NCBI GenBank assembly: GCA_963666505.2
Contig: CAXXXL010000001.1
Coordinates: 1,116,001-1,180,000, forward strand
DNA from: JABGQS01 sp963666505
GTDB taxonomy: Bacteria > Bacillota > Clostridia > Christensenellales > SZUA-584
DNA length: 64,000 bases
Direction of reading: 5' to 3'
The position numbers were made by a program, and so were the translations under genes. Shown piece after piece: positions 8,491-17,714 of the stretch; position 1 is the first letter of the stretch; each line of letters starts with the position of its first letter. The notes under the pieces are model-generated. The model was not told where the DNA came from. It saw only the letters and a program-made list of their open reading frames with translations, and ran no database searches.

Positions 8491-10152
8491 TTATTTAAGA
8501 ACAGCACCTTTGTCGGCGGACGTTACCATCCTTGCATATCTTGCAAGCCAACCGGTGGTAATTTTTGGTTCTCTGCTCTTTAGATTTTTTCTTCTCTCTT
8601 CAAGAATTTTTTCGTCTACTGCAAGAGCAAGTTTTCTTGCAGGTATATCTATCTCTATTATATCGCCTTCTTGTACAAGTGCAATGGGACCGCCTGCCGC
8701 AGCTTCTGGTGAAACGTGACCAATTGCAGCGCCTCTTGTTGCACCGCTGAACCTGCCGTCAGTTATGAGCGCCACTTCTTTATCAAGACCCATGCCTGCA
8801 AGAGCGGACGTCGGAGAGAGCATCTCTCTCATTCCAGGGCCGCCGGAAGGGCCTTCGTAGCGGATAACAACGACGTCGCCGCTGACTATCTTGCCGGCAT
8901 TTATTGCGGCTATTGTATCTTCCTCGCTGTCAAAAACACGTGCAGGACCTGAATGCTTCATCATTTCAGGGGCGACTGCAGACTGCTTTACAACCCCGCC
9001 ATTCGGAGCAAGGTTGCCTTTGAGTATTGCTATTCCACCTTCTTTTGAATAAGGCGCATCGAAATCCTTGATGACGCTTCTGTCACATACAATAGAGTTG
9101 CTGACAGATTCGCCCATACTCTTTATGTTAACAGTTTTGACATCGCTGTTTAGCAGTCCGTTTTCTCTGAGTTCATTAAGAACTGCGTATACACCGCCTG
9201 CGTAGAACAAATCGATTATGTGCGTAGAGCTTGCCGGAGCAAGTTTGCACAGGTTCGGAGTTTTCTTGCTGATATTGTCGATAAGACCAAGATCGAGGTC
9301 TATATCGCATTCGTTGGCGATGGCCGGAAGATGCAGAACAGAGTTGGTAGAGCAGCCAAGTGCCATATCCAGTTTCAAGCCGTTTTCAAAAGCTTTTAGA
9401 GTCATTATATCACGTGGCCGAAGGTCCGCTTCAAGCACTTTCATAAGCTGCATACCGCTTTCCTTGGCAAACCTTATACGTTCTGCCATAACAGCAGGGA
9501 TAGTACCGTTGCCGTCTTTTGCCATACCCAGCGCTTCTGTTAAGCAGTTCATGCTGTTTGCTGTAAACATGCCAGAACACGAACCGCAGCCCGGACAAGC
9601 GTTGTCTTCAAGATAGCATAGTTCTTCTTCGCTCATGTTGCCGGCGTTAACAGAGCCTACAGCTTCGAATACGTTTGAAAGGCTGTTTCCAACGCCCTGC
9701 TTTGTTCTGCCGGGCAGCATAGGACCGCCGCTGCAGAATATTGCAGGAAGGTTTATACGAGCCGCTGCCATAAGCATGCCGGGTACTATCTTGTCACAGT
9801 TGGGTACGAACGCCACTGCGTCAAAAGCGTGCCCGTTCACTATTGTTTCAACTGAATCGGCAACCAGCTCTCTTGACGCAAGAGAATATTTCATTCCTAT
9901 GTGGCCCATAGCTATGCCGTCGCAAACTCCGATAGTCGGCATCAGCACAGGTGTGCCGCCTGCCATTCGTATTCCATCGGCAACTGCTTTAGCTATTTTG
10001 TCAAGATGTATGTGCCCGGGGATTATCTCATTTGCCGCATGTACAACTGCCACTATAGGCTGTTTAAGCTCACTGTCAGTGTAGCCCATCGCCTTGAAAA
10101 GCGACCTGTGCGGAGCTCTGTCTATACCTTTTGTTACTTTATCACTATTCAT
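8491..10152 (-). CDS. ilvD: Dihydroxy-acid dehydratase
   Basis: 553 residues, full length for the IlvD/Edd family. Removes water from 2,3-dihydroxy acids to give the 2-oxo acids of valine, leucine and isoleucine synthesis. Iron-sulphur cluster cysteines are visible in FVPNCDKIVPGM and ACPGCGSCSGMFTANSM, and the family signature SGGPGMREML and DGRFSGATRG occur near the C-terminus. The start codon lies three bases after the leuB stop, so translation is probably coupled. Confidence 0.97.
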   Translation of the reverse strand: MNSDKVTKGIDRAPHRSLFKAMGYTDSELKQPIVAVVHAANEIIPGHIHLDKIAKAVADGIRMAGGTPVLMPTIGVCDGIAMGHIGMKYSLASRELVADSVETIVNGHAFDAVAFVPNCDKIVPGMLMAAARINLPAIFCSGGPMLPGRTKQGVGNSLSNVFEAVGSVNAGNMSEEELCYLEDNACPGCGSCSGMFTANSMNCLTEALGMAKDGNGTIPAVMAERIRFAKESGMQLMKVLEADLRPRDIMTLKAFENGLKLDMALGCSTNSVLHLPAIANECDIDLDLGLIDNISKKTPNLCKLAPASSTHIIDLFYAGGVYAVLNELRENGLLNSDVKTVNIKSMGESVSNSIVCDRSVIKDFDAPYSKEGGIAILKGNLAPNGGVVKQSAVAPEMMKHSGPARVFDSEEDTIAAINAGKIVSGDVVVIRYEGPSGGPGMREMLSPTSALAGMGLDKEVALITDGRFSGATRGAAIGHVSPEAAAGGPIALVQEGDIIEIDIPARKLALAVDEKILEERRKNLKSREPKITTGWLARYARMVTSADKGAVLK

Positions 10153-10155
10153 AAT

Positions 10156-11217
10156 CTACTCCAAATTTGCGATTACCGCATTTGTCATCTGTGTCGTTGA
10201 AAGCGTCTTTTCACCGTGAAGAGCAATGTCCTTTGTCCTTGCTCCTGATGAGAGCGCTTTATCTACTGCTTTTTCTATTTTATCAGCCAGAGCATCCTGA
10301 CCGAGGGAATATCTGAGCATCATTGCCGCTGACATTATAGTCGCGAGTGGGTTGGCAAGCTGCTGCCCTGCGATATCCGGCGCACTTCCGTGTACTGGTT
10401 CATACATTCCAAGACTAGAATCGCCAAGGCTTGCCGAAGGCAGCATTCCTATCGAGCCGGTTATCATTGCGGCTTCGTCGGAAATGATATCGCCGAACAT
10501 GTTGCCTGTGACGATAACGTCAAATTGCTTAGGATATCTTACGAGCTGCATCGCTGCGTTGTCAACGTACATGTGGCTCAGCGTTACCTCAGGATACTCT
10601 TTTGCGACTTCCTCTACATATTTTCTCCAAACACGGGAGGATTCAAGAACATTTGCCTTGTCTACGCTGGTGACTTTCTTGTTGCGTTTCATAGCGGCCT
10701 TGAAAGCGACATGCGCAATACGGGTTATCTCGTAATCGCTGTATTTCATTGTATCATAGCCGCTTGTTTCAGTTCTTGCTTTTTCACCGAAGTATATTCC
10801 ACCTGTAAGCTCTCGCAGCACCATTATATCAAGTCCGTTCTCAACGAGCTCCGGCTTTAGCGGGCAAGCTTCCTTAAGCTGAGGGAAAAGCACAGCAGGG
10901 CGAAGGTTAGCAAACAGCCCTAGTGCAGCACGCAGGCCAAGCAGCGCATTTTCTGGGCGCATATCCGACCCGAGGCCGTCCCATTTCTGCCCGCCGACTG
11001 CCCCTAGCAATACTGCGTCGCTTTTCTTTGTGCCTTCAACCGTCTCTTCTGGCAGCGGTTTGCCAACTTCGTCTATGGCGCAGCCGCCCGCAAGGTATTT
11101 TGTGTAATTAAGTTCTACATCAGTACCATTTGTGGCAGCGCCAAGTACACGGAGTGTTTCGTCTATTACTTCAGGGCCGATACCGTCTCCCGGTACTACC
11201 GCTATATCATACTTCAT
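10156..11217 (-). CDS. leuB: 3-isopropylmalate dehydrogenase (also acting on methylmalate)
   Basis: 353 residues, normal for LeuB. PGDGIGPEV opens the isocitrate/isopropylmalate dehydrogenase fold, RELTGGIYFGEK carries the substrate-binding segment, and NMFGDIISDEAAMITGSIGMLPSAS is spread over the metal and cofactor site. Next to cimA the enzyme would also oxidise the citramalate-derived intermediate in isoleucine synthesis. No leuC or leuD is seen in the window, so these must be elsewhere. RBS AAGGAGAAC is placed between the repaired cimA stop (11227) and the ATG at 11217. Confidence 0.96.
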   Translation of the reverse strand: MKYDIAVVPGDGIGPEVIDETLRVLGAATNGTDVELNYTKYLAGGCAIDEVGKPLPEETVEGTKKSDAVLLGAVGGQKWDGLGSDMRPENALLGLRAALGLFANLRPAVLFPQLKEACPLKPELVENGLDIMVLRELTGGIYFGEKARTETSGYDTMKYSDYEITRIAHVAFKAAMKRNKKVTSVDKANVLESSRVWRKYVEEVAKEYPEVTLSHMYVDNAAMQLVRYPKQFDVIVTGNMFGDIISDEAAMITGSIGMLPSASLGDSSLGMYEPVHGSAPDIAGQQLANPLATIMSAAMMLRYSLGQDALADKIEKAVDKALSSGARTKDIALHGEKTLSTTQMTNAVIANLE

Positions 11218-11226
11218 ATGTTCTCC

Positions 11227-12793
11227 TTAAACTTCTTTTTTGTAAAGTACATGGTCTATAGAGTCTATCAGCGCAAAAAGGCTGGCTTCAATAACATCTG
11301 TCGAAACTCCCATAGTGCGCCAGAAATTTTCTCCGTCAGAAGATTCGATCACAACACGCACCTTTGCAGCAGTTGCTGCATTAGTATCAAGGACACGCAC
11401 TTTATAATCTGTAAGAGTTATGTCCGCAAGCTCTGGGAAAGAACTGACTTAGCGCTTCTCGAAGAGCCTTATCGAGTGCATTGACAGGTCCGTTGCCCTC
11501 TGCCGCAGTCATGCGAGTCTGGCCGTTCACATCGACTTTCACCACCGCATGTGCGCCGAAAGTTTCAGAATGGGTCGGCTCGTCGTTGACCTTGAAATGG
11601 ACGACTGAAAACAAAGATTTATGCAGTCCAAGTTCTTTTAATGCAAATATACGAAAACTGCTCTCGGCGCCTTCAAAACTATAGCCTTCGTTCTCCATCT
11701 GCTTAAGTTTCGTCATAAGCTGGGTTATCTTGGCTTTGTCTAAAGCCATGCCGGGGAACTGTACTTCAAGTTTGGAAGCCATTGCGCTTCTGCCCGCGAC
11801 TTCCGACAAAAGAAACTCCCTGGAGTTGCCCACTAAAGAAGGCTCAATATGCTCGAAAGAATGACGCACTTTATTTATGCCGTCTATATGCATTCCGCCC
11901 TTATGAGCAAATGCGTTTCTGCCGACAAAAGGCAGAGATTCATCAAATGCAATATTTGTTATCTCTGCGGCTTCTCTAGTGATGCTAAACAAATTTTTCA
12001 AGTTCTCGCCTATGCAATCATAACCCATTTTCAGTTGTAGATTCGGTATTATCGAAGACAGCCGTGCATTGCCGCATCTCTCTCCATTTCCAAGAAGCGT
12101 ACCCTGCACATGCAGAGCGCCCAGAGAAACGCAAAGCAGTGAATTGGCTACTGCGAGCTCTGAATCATTGTGGGTATGAATGCCAAGCTTTGTTTTGACT
12201 GCTGCAAGTGAAGCTTTAAAAGCTTCCTCGACCTCGTTCATCATCGCTCCGCCGTTTGTTTCACACAGTGCGATGCAGTCGGCTCCGGCATCTTCAGCAG
12301 TTTTAAGCACTTTAAGAGCATATTCGCTGTTGGCTTTGTAACCGTCAAAGAAATGCTCGGCATCAAATATGACTTCTCTGCCGTTTTCCTTAAAAAACTT
12401 AATAGTGTCGTATATCATGTTTAAGTTTTCTTCTAGAGTTGTGCCGATTACCTGTGTTGCGTGAAGATCCCAAGCTTTGCCGAATATTGCAACAACTTTG
12501 GTATTGGCAGACATCAACGAAATAACACCTGAGTCTGTCTTAACATCGGCGTTTTTACGGCGTGTGCTGCCAAAAGCTACGAGTTTTGCATTTTTAAGCT
12601 CTACGTTAGCAGCTTCGATAAAAAACTCGCGCTCTTTAGGATTAGAGGCAGGATTTCCTGCCTCTATATAGTCTATACCAAGGCTGTCGAGCAGCTTAAG
12701 CATATGGATTTTATCAGACAACGAATAGTTGATCCCCTTTGCCTGTGCTCCGTCACGCAGAGTTGAATCAAAGATCTCTATCCTTTTTGCCAT
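11227..12793 (-). pseudogene. cimA: (R)-citramalate synthase, frameshifted near the C-terminus
   Basis: The enzyme condenses pyruvate with acetyl-CoA, the threonine-independent entry to isoleucine. The N-terminal half is a DRE-TIM barrel: IFDSTLRDGAQAKG, then GIDYIEAGNPASN (the CimA rather than LeuA pattern), HTHNDSELAVANSL, and GKxG-type CGNARLSS. As read, the protein stops after 463 residues in ...SQFFPRACGHNSYRL at 11402. If one G is dropped from GGG at 11435-11437 the frame continues as PELADITLTDYKVRVLDTN and on through the LeuA-type regulatory domain to a stop at 11227, ten bases before leuB. The broken form would lack about 70 residues of the dimeric allosteric domain, so feedback control by isoleucine would be affected if the change is real. 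Confidence 0.92.
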
Positions 12794-12808
12794 AGTTAAC
12801 TCCTAACT

Positions 12809-13810
12809 TTAATACTCTGGTTCGTCCTGCCAAGGCATCATTTTCCTTAGTTCTTTACCAACGGTTTCAATCTGAGATTCACGCTCTATTCTTCTCTTGG
12901 CCATGAAGCTTGCGCGGCCGGCCTTGTTTTCCATGATCCAGTCACGTGCGAATTCGCCCGTTTGTATCTCTTTGAGAACTTTTCTCATCTCGTTTTTGGT
13001 ATCTTCAGTGATTATCCTCTTGCCTACCATATAGTCGCCGTATTCGGCAGTGTCGCTGATGGAATATCTCATATAGCCAAGTCCGCCTTTGTTGACCATG
13101 TCTATGATAAGTTTCATCTCGTGCACTACTTCAAAATATGCGCTTTCAGGAGCATATCCAGCTTCAACGAGAACTTCGAAACCGGCTTTCATAAGCTCTG
13201 ATACGCCGCCGCACAGAACTGCCTGTTCACCGAAAAGGTCTGTTTCAGTCTCTTCTTTGAATGTTGTTTCAAGTATTCCGGCACGACCTCCGCCTACGCC
13301 TGCTGCGTATGCAAGCCCGATGTCATGTGTGTTCCCAGACGGATCCTGATATACTGCGATGAGACACGGAACGCCCTTTCCTTCTTCATACTGCGAACGA
13401 ACTGTGTGTCCGGGGCCTTTTGGAGCGATCATGTATACGTTTACGTCGCTTGGCGGCTGGACCTGACCAAAGTGGATGTTGAAGCCGTGTGCGAACATAA
13501 GGTATTTACCGGCTGAGAGGTTTGGCTCTATAGCGGACTTATACAGCACAGGCTGAAGTTCGTCGTTTACAAGTATAACTATGATATCTGCTTTTTTTGT
13601 TGCTTCCGCTGCTTCATATACTTCAAAACCAGCTGCCTGAGCTCTTTTCCACGCAGCTCCGTCCTTAAGCTCTGAAACGATAACATTGACACCGGAATCA
13701 CGAAGATTCTGGGAATGTGCATGTCCCTGGCTGCCATAGCCAACTACTGCGACTGTCTTGTCTTTTAAAAGGTCTAGGTTACAATCTTTCTCATAATACA
13801 TTTTTGCCAT
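12809..13810 (-). CDS. ilvC: Ketol-acid reductoisomerase
   Basis: 333 residues, class I length. Isomerises and reduces acetolactate/acetohydroxybutyrate. VVGYGSQGHAHSQNLRDSG is the Rossmann cofactor loop, APKGPGHTVRSQYEEG the conserved active-site segment, and ETDLFGEQAVLCGG plus EVVHEMKLIIDMV the metal-binding helices. Strong AGGAGG upstream of the ATG at 13810. It stands between ilvN and cimA in the operon. Confidence 0.97.
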   Translation of the reverse strand: MAKMYYEKDCNLDLLKDKTVAVVGYGSQGHAHSQNLRDSGVNVIVSELKDGAAWKRAQAAGFEVYEAAEATKKADIIVILVNDELQPVLYKSAIEPNLSAGKYLMFAHGFNIHFGQVQPPSDVNVYMIAPKGPGHTVRSQYEEGKGVPCLIAVYQDPSGNTHDIGLAYAAGVGGGRAGILETTFKEETETDLFGEQAVLCGGVSELMKAGFEVLVEAGYAPESAYFEVVHEMKLIIDMVNKGGLGYMRYSISDTAEYGDYMVGKRIITEDTKNEMRKVLKEIQTGEFARDWIMENKAGRASFMAKRRIERESQIETVGKELRKMMPWQDEPEY

Positions 13811-13831
13811 TTTAAATAGCCTCCTGATAAT

Positions 13832-14320
13832 TTATAATAATTTTTCGTCGCCTTTTTCAAGTGCGACCATACCTGTTCTTGCCACTTCCATAATACCATA
13901 CTGCTTGAAGAGATCTATACTTTCGTTTATGAAATCTATAGTTCCGGTAAGCTGAAGGGTTATGGAATCGTTGCCTATATCAAGAACTCTGCCCCATCTT
14001 GAGTTGACAAGGTTCATGAATTCCCGTCTGTTTTTGCCTGACGAGTTAACTTTAACCAGCGCAAGTTCCTGAAGAGAACCGGCATCTTTCGGAATTTCTT
14101 TTATAGCTTTTACGTCAAGGAGCTTGTCAAGCTGCTTTATAACCTGGTCTATGATTGCATCCTGCGCAAACATGACAATAGTTATACGTGAAAGCGCTGG
14201 GTTGTCCGTGACGCCTACAGTAAGACTCTCGATATTGAAGCCCCGCCTGCTGATTAGACCGGCTACTCTTGAAAGTACACCCGGCTGGTTGGTTACTATG
14301 AACGAAATCACCCTTTGCAT
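13832..14320 (-). CDS. ilvN: Acetolactate synthase small (regulatory) subunit
   Basis: 162 residues: an N-terminal ACT domain (ISFIVTNQPGVLSRVAGLIS, RRGFNIESLTVG) that binds valine for feedback inhibition, and the ALS_ss_C domain after about residue 80. It is the first gene of the operon, directly behind the T-box leader, with a GGGGG-rich ribosome site nine bases from the ATG. The subunit is separated from its partner ilvB by four genes. Confidence 0.96.
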   Translation of the reverse strand: MQRVISFIVTNQPGVLSRVAGLISRRGFNIESLTVGVTDNPALSRITIVMFAQDAIIDQVIKQLDKLLDVKAIKEIPKDAGSLQELALVKVNSSGKNRREFMNLVNSRWGRVLDIGNDSITLQLTGTIDFINESIDLFKQYGIMEVARTGMVALEKGDEKLL

Positions 14321-14346
14321 AAGCTACCCCCTTTTTGTTTGATTAT

Positions 14347-14618
14347 AATAAAAAAACTGCCACTCAACAATAATTATTTGAAGAGACGCAGCATATAATT
14401 ATACTTCGTGGTACCACTCATCTTGTCTTAAAAAAGACCACTTCAGACTCTTTATAAAGTCCTAAATCTATAACGGGATTAGCCGGCTATGTCTACTTTG
14501 TTCTTCGACATGCAACTCCGGAGTGATTTGTTTACTGCGACGCTGCTGATTCTCACCATCCATCAGCTCTCTTTAAGCGGACCCGACAATAAACCTGTCT
14601 CCATCAACGTTTAATATT
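14347..14618 (-). promoter_or_regulatory. T-box leader of the ilv operon, specifier probably ATC (Ile)
   Basis: Minus-strand transcript of about 270 bases between promoter and ilvN. The T-box element reads AGATGAGTGGTACCACG (14423-14407). Upstream is a long stem I with the AGAGAGCTGATGG and GGTGAGAATCAGC blocks usual in these leaders. The base of stem I pairs GGAG with CTCC and GTTTA with TAAAC; the loop between them on the 3' side is AAATCA, in which ATC followed by A fits a tRNA-Ile specifier. A competing terminator ends in GAGTGGCAG plus seven T. Uncharged tRNA-Ile would favour readthrough. The family call is firm; the specifier is my own folding by eye. Confidence 0.85.
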
Positions 14619-14624
14619 TTATAT

Positions 14625-14653
14625 ATAGTAACAAACACGAAGCCGTTTGTCAA
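14625..14653 (-). promoter_or_regulatory. Promoter of the ilv operon
   Basis: TTGACA (14653-14648), 17-base spacer, TACTAT (14630-14625) on the minus strand, immediately before the T-box leader. Confidence 0.8.
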
Positions 14654-14691
14654 TTATATTTGATAAATCGGGTATAATTATTCAGTACTCG

Positions 14692-15045
14692 TTAAATTAT
14701 TTTGTAATATTCCAGTACTGCAAGCGCAAAGCGGGTTGAAACTGTAGCCGGACCTCCTCCCATTTCAATGCCAACCTCAATTGCTTCAAGCAGCTGTTCT
14801 TTTGAAGCGCCGCAATCATAGGCCTGCTTAATATGCCACTGCATGCATGATTCGCAGTCTATTACAACAGAGATGCCGACAGCTATAAGCTCTTTGTGCA
14901 TACGAGAAAGAGCATTGTCACTGAAAGCCGCCTTCTCCATTTTTGTAAAATGCTCATATACCTTTGAGTTTTGTGAAAAGAATATGTGAGATTTCTCTCT
15001 TCCTTCTATTATACTTTCGATCTTCTGTTTATCATCATTATTCAT
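14692..15045 (-). CDS. Carboxymuconolactone decarboxylase family protein (AhpD-like)
   Basis: 117 residues, one alpha-helical CMD domain. The redox motif CESCMQWHI with the cysteine pair and following histidine (about residues 65-73) marks the AhpD-like branch, whose members act as thiol peroxidase partners or small disulfide reductants. GASKEQLLEAIEVGIEMGGG follows as usual. It reads in the same direction as gapA but the gapA terminator separates them; its 3' end lies 40 bases before the ilv promoter. Substrate cannot be told from sequence. Confidence 0.85.
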   Translation of the reverse strand: MNNDDKQKIESIIEGREKSHIFFSQNSKVYEHFTKMEKAAFSDNALSRMHKELIAVGISVVIDCESCMQWHIKQAYDCGASKEQLLEAIEVGIEMGGGPATVSTRFALAVLEYYKII

Positions 15046-15066
15046 ATTTAGTGCCTCTTAATAAAT

Positions 15067-15093
15067 AAAAGGGCAGCCGCATTACGACCGCCC
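15067..15093 (-). terminator. Terminator of gapA
   Basis: Minus strand GGGCGGTCG pairs with CGGCTGCCC (two G-T pairs) over a five-base loop and is followed by TTTTATTTATT. Confidence 0.75.
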
Positions 15094-15108
15094 CTTTCTC
15101 ATTTAAGT

Positions 15109-16116
15109 TTATTTGTCAACTGAAGCCATGTATTCGATAAGGTCTACTATCTTGTTTGAATAACCCCACTCGTTGTCATACCAGGAGATAAGCTTAACGA
15201 AGTGTTCGTTCAGCATAATTCCTGCGTTTGCATCAAAGATGCTCGTTCTTGCGTCTGTAATGAAGTCGCTGGAAACGACCATGTCCTCAGTATAGCCGAC
15301 TATGCCTTTAAGCTCGCCTTCGGATGCTGCCTTCATGGCTGCTTTGATCTCGTCGTATGTTGTTGCCTTCTCAAGACGAACAGTCAAGTCTACAACAGAA
15401 ACGTCTGCTGTCGGAACACGGAAAGCCATGCCTGTCAGTTTGCCGTTGAGTTTAGGGATAACCTTGCCGACGGCCTTTGCAGCGCCGGTGGAGCTTGGGA
15501 TGATGTTGAAAGCAGCGCCCCTGCCGCCTCTCCAGTCCTTCTTAGAAGGGCCGTCAACCGTCTTCTGCGTAGAAGTGGTTGCGTGGACAGTAGTCATGAG
15601 TCCCTCAACTATGCCGAAGTTGTCGTCGATAACTTTAGCAAGAGGAGCAAGGCAGTTTGTTGTGCATGAAGCGTTTGAAACAACGTTCATGTCGCTTGTG
15701 TACTCTTTGTTGTTGACGCCCATAACGAACATCGGAGCATCGCCAGAAGGAGCCGAAATGACGACCTTCTTTGCGCCGCCCTGGAAGTGTGTGCTTGCTT
15801 TCTCGATGTCTTTGAATACGCCTGTGGATTCGACGATGTATTCTGCTCCGCAAGCCGACCATGGAATCTCCGCCGGGTTCATCTTGTCGTAAACTTTGAT
15901 TTCTTTGCCGTTTACGACGATTGCACCGTCTTTGTATTCTGCTGTTCCGTCAAATCTGCCGTGGACTGTATCGTATGTGAGCATGTATACCATATAGTCC
16001 GGAGAGATGAAAGGATCGTTGATTCCCATGATGTCAACGTTAGGGTTGCTCATTGCGGCACGAAACACTAACCTGCCGATACGGCCAAATCCATTGATAC
16101 CTACTTTTATTGCCAT
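15109..16116 (-). CDS. gapA: Glyceraldehyde-3-phosphate dehydrogenase
   Basis: 335 residues. INGFGRIGRLVFRA is the NAD-binding start and SNASCTTNCLAP holds the catalytic cysteine (about residue 151). WYDNEWGYSNKIVDL closes the catalytic domain. The residue after the second Rossmann strand is Asp (GINDPF), in line with NAD preference and glycolytic use. It is a single-gene unit with its own terminator. Upstream, TTGATA (minus strand, 16195-16190) with TACATT 18 bases on could be the promoter; it overlaps a palindrome that is also found near mmdA. Confidence 0.97.
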   Translation of the reverse strand: MAIKVGINGFGRIGRLVFRAAMSNPNVDIMGINDPFISPDYMVYMLTYDTVHGRFDGTAEYKDGAIVVNGKEIKVYDKMNPAEIPWSACGAEYIVESTGVFKDIEKASTHFQGGAKKVVISAPSGDAPMFVMGVNNKEYTSDMNVVSNASCTTNCLAPLAKVIDDNFGIVEGLMTTVHATTSTQKTVDGPSKKDWRGGRGAAFNIIPSSTGAAKAVGKVIPKLNGKLTGMAFRVPTADVSVVDLTVRLEKATTYDEIKAAMKAASEGELKGIVGYTEDMVVSSDFITDARTSIFDANAGIMLNEHFVKLISWYDNEWGYSNKIVDLIEYMASVDK

Positions 16117-16187
16117 TAAAATTTCCTCCTAATATAATATTTAAAATCTTTTTCAATTTATTTTAATGTATTACATGCAAAAAAACA

Positions 16188-16202
16188 ATATCAAAACGAT
16201 AT
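16188..16202. promoter_or_regulatory. Palindrome ATATC-N5-GATAT upstream of gapA
   Basis: ATATCAAAACGATAT, a perfect 5-bp inverted repeat with AAAAC spacer, 72 bases before gapA and overlapping the likely -35 box. The same core TATC-GTTTT-GATA, same spacer, occurs at 21523-21536 upstream of the carboxyltransferase operon. A shared operator is possible; I do not recognise the regulator. Confidence 0.35.
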
Positions 16203-16237
16203 AAATACATATATTTGCACTGTAATACTCTTATAAA

Positions 16238-16271
16238 AAGCCAAGCCGCAAATTTTTAGCCGGCCTGGCTT
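16238..16271 (-). terminator. Terminator of the carboxyltransferase/Na+ pump operon
   Basis: AAGCCAGGCCG pairs with CGGCTTGGCTT (one G-T pair) and is followed by TTTTTATAA on the minus strand, 19 bases after the stop of the last operon gene. Confidence 0.85.
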
Positions 16272-16289
16272 AATAATAAGCCTCAATGT

Positions 16290-17687
16290 TTATGCCGGGT
16301 GTATCATGTTCTCACTGTCCAGCATATTAGAATCCACACCGTATTTCTGGGCTCTTCTGAACTCAAAGAACTTAAGTGCTACCTGAGGGAAAAGAGCATA
16401 GCTGAGGACATCCTCTTCCTGCTCCATATATTCCTTGATCTCATCTCTGTATTTGTCGAGCTCCGGCGGAATATCGTCTGCTGGGCGGTGAGTAATAACC
16501 TCTGCATCGCCTATGCACTTTTTACGTACTTGCTCGTTCACGTCTCCTGGAAGCTTGCCGTATTCTCCACGAAGCAGCGCTTTGCTCTCGTTTGTTACCA
16601 TCTTGTACCGCTCGCCTGAAAGTATGTTGAAAACAGCCTGAGTACCGACTATCTGACTTGTCGGTGTGACCAGCGGCGGGTAGCCGAAGTCTTCACGCAC
16701 TCTTGGAACCTCTGCAAGAACATCGTCGAGCTTGTCGGAAGAGCCTTGTTTCTCGAGCTGGCTTAAAAGATTGGAGAACATTCCGCCTGGTATCTGGTAT
16801 ATAAGCGTTTTAATATCGACTCCAAGTGAACCGGGCTTTAGGAAACCATCGTCTTTTAAACGCTGTGCAACGCCTTTGAAGTGTTGTGCGATTTCGTTCA
16901 GCTGTGTTATTTCCATACCGGTATCATACTCTGTACCATGAAGCGTTGCTACCAATGATTCAGTACATGGCTGAGCTGTTCCGTTTGCAAGCGGAGAAAG
17001 AGCACAGTCAACTATGTCTACTCCGGCTTCTATAGCTTTAAGATATGTCATGTCTCCTGTACCGCTCTTATTATGCGTATGCAGATGTATCGGACACTTT
17101 ACCGCCTTTTTAAGGGCTTTTACAAGTTTATATGCCTCGTACGGAAGAAGCAGATTTGCCATGTCTTTAATGCATATTGTATCTGCGCCCATCTTTTCAA
17201 GCTCTACAGCAAGCTCTACGAAATATTCGCTTGTATGTACCGGGCTTGTCGTATATGAGAAACATGCTTCGCAGATGCCGCCGTATTTTTTTGTGGCTAT
17301 CATTGCCTTTTCCATGTTCCTTGGGTCGTTGAGTGCATCAAATATACGAATAACGTCTATTCCGTTTTCGATTGCTTTTTTTACAAAAAGATCTACAACG
17401 TCATCTGCATAATGCTTATAGCCGAGTATATTCTGGCCACGAAGCAGCATCTGCAGCTTAGTGTTGGGTATAGCAGCCTTTATCTGCCTCAGCCTCTCCC
17501 ACGGATCTTCATTCAGGAAACGAAGGCACGAGTCAAACGTTGCACCGCCCCACATTTCCAGAGACCAGTAACCGGCTTTGTCGAGTTTATCTGCCACTGG
17601 CAGCATTTCTGATGTTCTCATTCTGGTTGCCGCCTGAGACTGGTGAGCGTCTCTAAGTATCGTATCTGTTATATTAACTTTACTCAT
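16290..17687 (-). CDS. oadA: Oxaloacetate decarboxylase alpha-type carboxyltransferase (5S-type; no biotin domain)
   Basis: 465 residues. Moves carboxylate between oxaloacetate/pyruvate and biotin. The HMGL-like barrel starts TDTILRDAHQSQAATRM, with EMWGGATFDSCLRFL, the metal-binding IHLHTHNKSGTG and the conserved lysine in CIKDMANLL; the C-terminal half is the PYC_OADA conserved domain. The protein ends where classical OadA would continue into its biotin domain; here biotin is carried by the separate 131-residue protein upstream. It is the last gene of the operon, 27 bases after the beta subunit. It could equally be named pycB or the 5S subunit of transcarboxylase. Confidence 0.9.
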   Translation of the reverse strand: MSKVNITDTILRDAHQSQAATRMRTSEMLPVADKLDKAGYWSLEMWGGATFDSCLRFLNEDPWERLRQIKAAIPNTKLQMLLRGQNILGYKHYADDVVDLFVKKAIENGIDVIRIFDALNDPRNMEKAMIATKKYGGICEACFSYTTSPVHTSEYFVELAVELEKMGADTICIKDMANLLLPYEAYKLVKALKKAVKCPIHLHTHNKSGTGDMTYLKAIEAGVDIVDCALSPLANGTAQPCTESLVATLHGTEYDTGMEITQLNEIAQHFKGVAQRLKDDGFLKPGSLGVDIKTLIYQIPGGMFSNLLSQLEKQGSSDKLDDVLAEVPRVREDFGYPPLVTPTSQIVGTQAVFNILSGERYKMVTNESKALLRGEYGKLPGDVNEQVRKKCIGDAEVITHRPADDIPPELDKYRDEIKEYMEQEEDVLSYALFPQVALKFFEFRRAQKYGVDSNMLDSENMIHPA

Positions 17688-17714
17688 CTATTTAAACCTC
17701 CTTATTGTTTTAAT

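Noticed and set aside
15302..15892. Open frame of about 196 codons opposite gapA
   Set aside because: Shadow of a strongly biased housekeeping gene; composition low in complexity and without a start signal.
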